Source: an uncultured Lachnospiraceae bacterium | GTDB taxonomy: Bacteria; Bacillota; Clostridia; Lachnospirales; Lachnospiraceae | NCBI GenBank assembly: GCA_910585895.1 | Contig: CAJUHY010000043.1 | Coordinates: 1-23,151, forward strand | Direction of reading: 5' to 3' | DNA length: 23,151 nt | Shown here: positions 21,101-23,151 of the stretch, in pieces | Layout: each line of letters starts with the position of its first letter | Position numbering within the stretch: the stretch's first letter is position 1 | Made by a program: the position numbers and the translations under genes | Notes under the pieces: model-generated | Database searches by the model: none | What the model saw: the letters and a program-made list of their open reading frames with translations, nothing else | Told to the model about the DNA's origin: nothing

Positions 21101-22122
21101 AACATATGTTGGAAACGATGTATATTATGACGCCGGAAAGCTATCTTTTTCATCGCAATGATAATATCTGTATTTCCATTGGCGGTGAGGAGAAAGCCTC
21201 TGTTCCGGTAAACCAGGTGGGTTCAATTGTGTTTTTTGGGAAAAATTCCGTGTCAACCTCTTTGTTTTCCTTTTGCTCCAAGTATGATATTACGATGGTT
21301 TTTCTGGATTTATACGGAAGATTTTACGGCAGGGTCTGTGGACCTGTAAGTGGGAATGTCTTATTAAGGAAAAAGCAGTATCAGGCAGTTGATGATGAGG
21401 CGTTTTCCTGTCGTTTGGTGAGGGACATCCTGTATGGGAAGATTTACAATAGTAAAAATGTGCTTATGCGCCATGCCCGCACAAGCAAAGAGGCAGAAAA
21501 AGAAGAAAATTTATATCAGGGGGCGGCAACACTCAGCAATATAGCCAAGAAACTGGACGAATGCCAGACGGTTGATTCCATGCGCGGCGTGGAAGGGGCG
21601 GCGGCGACCGTATATTTTTCCCGGTTTGACGATATGCTTGTCGGACAAAATGGGTTTCGTTTTGAAACACGCAGCCGTCGTCCACCTCTGAATGAGGTCA
21701 ACGCAGTTATGTCCTTTGTCTATACCCAGCTTACGCATGATATGCGTTCTGCATTAGAAACGGTGGGGCTGGACCCGGCGGCGGGATACCTACATACATT
21801 AAGACCAGGACGTCCTTCTTTGGCATTGGATTTGATGGAGGAGCTGCGTGCGCCGCTGTGCGACCGCTTTGTCTTGTCATTATTTAATAAGGGGCAGTTG
21901 ACGCAGAAAGATTTCGAGATGGACTGCGATGCTGTTTATCTGAACGAGAAAGGGCGTAAAACAGTCATTAATGGCTGGAGAGCGAGAAAACAGGAACAGA
22001 TTGCACATCCATTTTTGAAGGAGAAAATACCAATAGGTTTAATCCCATATACGCAGGCAATGTTGTTTGCGCGGGTATTGCGTGGAGATTTGGACTGTTA
22101 TCCGCCCTTTGTTTGGAGGTGA
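21097..22122 (+). CDS. cas1: CRISPR integrase Cas1 (type I-C)
   Basis: 341 residues. With Cas2 it inserts new spacers at the leader end of the array. Metal-binding residues are visible: Glu166 in RGVEGAAATVYF, His233 in GYLHTLRPGRPSLALDL and the acidic LMEELRAPLCDRF segment (Asp256). The N-terminal beta domain has the usual IGGEEKASVPVNQVGSIVFF pattern with FFGKNSVST. The ATG overlaps the cas4 stop; AAGGAGG at 21080-21086 serves it. A further in-frame ATG at 21106 is possible but not needed. The gene is intact. Confidence 0.96.
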   Translation: MKHMLETMYIMTPESYLFHRNDNICISIGGEEKASVPVNQVGSIVFFGKNSVSTSLFSFCSKYDITMVFLDLYGRFYGRVCGPVSGNVLLRKKQYQAVDDEAFSCRLVRDILYGKIYNSKNVLMRHARTSKEAEKEENLYQGAATLSNIAKKLDECQTVDSMRGVEGAAATVYFSRFDDMLVGQNGFRFETRSRRPPLNEVNAVMSFVYTQLTHDMRSALETVGLDPAAGYLHTLRPGRPSLALDLMEELRAPLCDRFVLSLFNKGQLTQKDFEMDCDAVYLNEKGRKTVINGWRARKQEQIAHPFLKEKIPIGLIPYTQAMLFARVLRGDLDCYPPFVWR

Positions 22123-22128
22123 TCCTAA

Positions 22129-22419
22129 ATGATGTTGGTTGTTACTTATGACGTGAATACGACAGAGGCAGCTGGGGCAAAGAGGCTTCGCAAGGTGGCA
22201 AAGATTTGTGAGAAATATGGTGTGCGTGTGCAAAATTCTGTATTTGAGGTTTTAGTCGATGCTGCTGAATTGGTCGTTTTGAAATCATTACTTTCAGAGG
22301 TTGTTGATAAGAAAAGTGATTCTGTGCGTTTTTACAGGCTGGGGAATTCTTATCAACATAAGATTGAGGTGATGGGTAAAGAGCCGTTGGTCCAGGCTGG
22401 GGGTGCACTGATATTTTAA
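22129..22419 (+). CDS. cas2: CRISPR adaptation protein Cas2
   Basis: 96 residues, ferredoxin-like fold. It begins MMLVVTYDVNTTEAAGAKRL with the conserved Asp8 after strand one, then RLRKVAKICEKYGVRVQNSVFE and RFYRLGNSY. Cas2 dimers bridge two Cas1 dimers and measure the new spacer. GGAGGTGATC just upstream of ATG 22129 is a strong ribosome site. It is the last gene of the operon and lies 216 bases before the first repeat, so adaptation genes and array are in the usual adjacent order. Confidence 0.96.
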   Translation: MMLVVTYDVNTTEAAGAKRLRKVAKICEKYGVRVQNSVFEVLVDAAELVVLKSLLSEVVDKKSDSVRFYRLGNSYQHKIEVMGKEPLVQAGGALIF

Positions 22420-22560
22420 GGAAACGCTGAGTTAGTTAACGTTTCCCTGATTGCTGCGCGGATGAATCCCATACATAGTTTGCCGGGAGGTCGGCGCAGA
22501 AATTTATAGGGAAATCCTCTCGATAGCGACTAGCTAGTGAGGAAATTGTTGGTGCAATAT
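22420..22560. other. Hairpin-rich segment between cas2 and the array leader
   Basis: It starts right after the cas2 stop with GGAAACG (22420-22426) pairing CGTTTCC (22440-22446). CTGCGC (22454-22459) can pair GCGCAG (22494-22499), CCTC can pair GAGG further on, and ACTAGCTAGT (22529-22538) is a perfect palindrome. There is no T tract and no convincing open frame. It is more GC-rich than the leader proper. It may be the end of the cas transcript, a small RNA or a dispersed repeat. Confidence 0.35.
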
Positions 22561-22635
22561 TATATTAGTTATCTTTTGTTGTTATAAATATAAAATTATA
22601 CAGCAAAAATGGATGTTCTTTTGTCTATTTTTGCC
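22561..22635 (+). promoter_or_regulatory. AT-rich CRISPR leader with probable array promoter
   Basis: This AT-rich stretch ends at the first repeat. A TATACA (22597-22602) with weak upstream TTTTGT (17-base spacing) could drive the array. An 8-bp perfect inverted repeat, GCAAAAAT (22603-22610) and ATTTTTGC (22627-22634), ends one base before repeat 1. The leader is placed here because cas2 is upstream, and the handle (GAAAC) end of each repeat points away from it. Confidence 0.6.
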
Positions 22636-23151
22636 GTCGCCCCTCGAGTAGGGGCGGGAATAGAAACCTGCAATTCCTTGTATTCAGGCACAGAAAGATG
22701 CGTCGCCCCTCGAGTAGGGGCGGGAATAGAAACTTAAAGCCCTGTGCTTTCAATGCACCAGTCATGTCGCCCCTCGAGTAGGGGCGGGAATAGAAACAAT
22801 ATCCTCATTTGGTATGTAGGCATAAACACCTCGTCGCCCCTCGAGTAGGGGCGGGAATAGAAACATCATATTATCATTAGTCTGAGACATCAGAGCATTG
22901 TCGCCCCTCGAGTAGGGGCGGGAATAGAAACCCCTGAAAAATTTTGTCCATGTGGCTGATTTCTGTCGCCCCTCGAGTAGGGGCGGGAATAGAAACATCA
23001 AAGGAAAATTCTGTGCCGCTCAACTTCCAGTCGCCCCTCGAGTAGGGGCGGGAATAGAAACTAGTATCTCCTTCAAGTATAAGAAAAAAATATACCGTCG
23101 CCCCTCGAGTAGGGGCGGGAATAGAAACACAAACCGGATGAAAAAAGCGAG
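22636..23151 (+). CRISPR. Type I-C CRISPR array, eight repeats seen, continues past the window
   Basis: Eight identical 32-nt repeats start at 22636, 22702, 22766, 22833, 22900, 22965, 23030 and 23097. Each begins GTCGCCCCTCGAGTA and ends GGGGCGGGAATAGAAAC. CGCCCCT and AGGGGCG form a 7-bp stem with a CGAGT loop. Cutting below it would leave the 11-nt handle GGAATAGAAAC, as Cas5c does. The seven complete spacers are 34, 32, 35, 35, 33, 33 and 35 nt and all differ; an eighth is cut by the window end (23 nt seen). The absence of any repeat decay suggests this is the active leader end. No spacer was seen to match elsewhere in this window. Confidence 0.98.

Noticed and set aside
22762..23001. A 79-residue minus-strand open frame inside the CRISPR array.
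   Set aside because: It is a by-product of the repeated unit (recurring residues encoded by the repeats); no ribosome site.

Overview
The window looks like a chromosomal stretch of a spore-forming, probably gut-associated Firmicute, most likely of the Lachnospiraceae type. This rests on the spoIIA and spoVA sporulation genes, strong AGGAGG-type ribosome binding sites with ATG/GTG/TTG starts, a moderate GC content and a BspA-type leucine-rich-repeat surface protein. The organism is an inference; no species-level marker was recognised.

Layout. (1) 1-4604: 3' end of a tRNA-Leu(UAG), then a housekeeping block: a FapA/DUF342 protein, folC, a 47-residue unknown protein and a membrane-anchored TPR protein, with clear terminators after the first and last genes. 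(2) 4650-6170: spoIIAA-spoIIAB-sigF, the forespore sigma-F operon. (3) 6231-11492: a divergent pair, an AraC-family regulator on the minus strand and a very large GH78 alpha-L-rhamnosidase on the plus strand. Both lack their 5' ends and touch or overlap head to head around 7046-7078, as if a deletion had removed both starts and the promoter region. (4) 11554-13591: a small membrane protein, spoVAA-spoVAB-spoVAC and a small conserved-looking protein. In Bacillus, spoVA directly follows the spoIIA operon, so block 3 reads as an insertion into an ancestral sporulation cluster. spoVAD and spoVAE do not follow spoVAC. (5) 13762-23151: a type I-C CRISPR-Cas locus (cas3, cas5c, cas8c with an internal cas11c, cas7c, cas4, cas1, cas2) and an array of at least eight identical 32-nt repeats that runs off the window end.

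The unusual part is the cas locus architecture. cas3 ends in a strong two-way terminator. It is separated from cas5c by about 800 bases that hold a small antisense gene with its own good promoter, a second promoter reading towards cas5c, and a structured leader of about 270 nt. That leader has three long hairpins and a degenerate copy of the 3' (handle) half of the CRISPR repeat. The arrangement resembles crRNA-like regulatory or addiction RNAs (CreR/CreA type) known from other type I systems, but here it is a hypothesis. A perfect 10-bp inverted repeat lies just upstream of the cas3 ribosome binding site. Expression of the Cas3 nuclease therefore appears uncoupled from that of Cascade and the adaptation genes.
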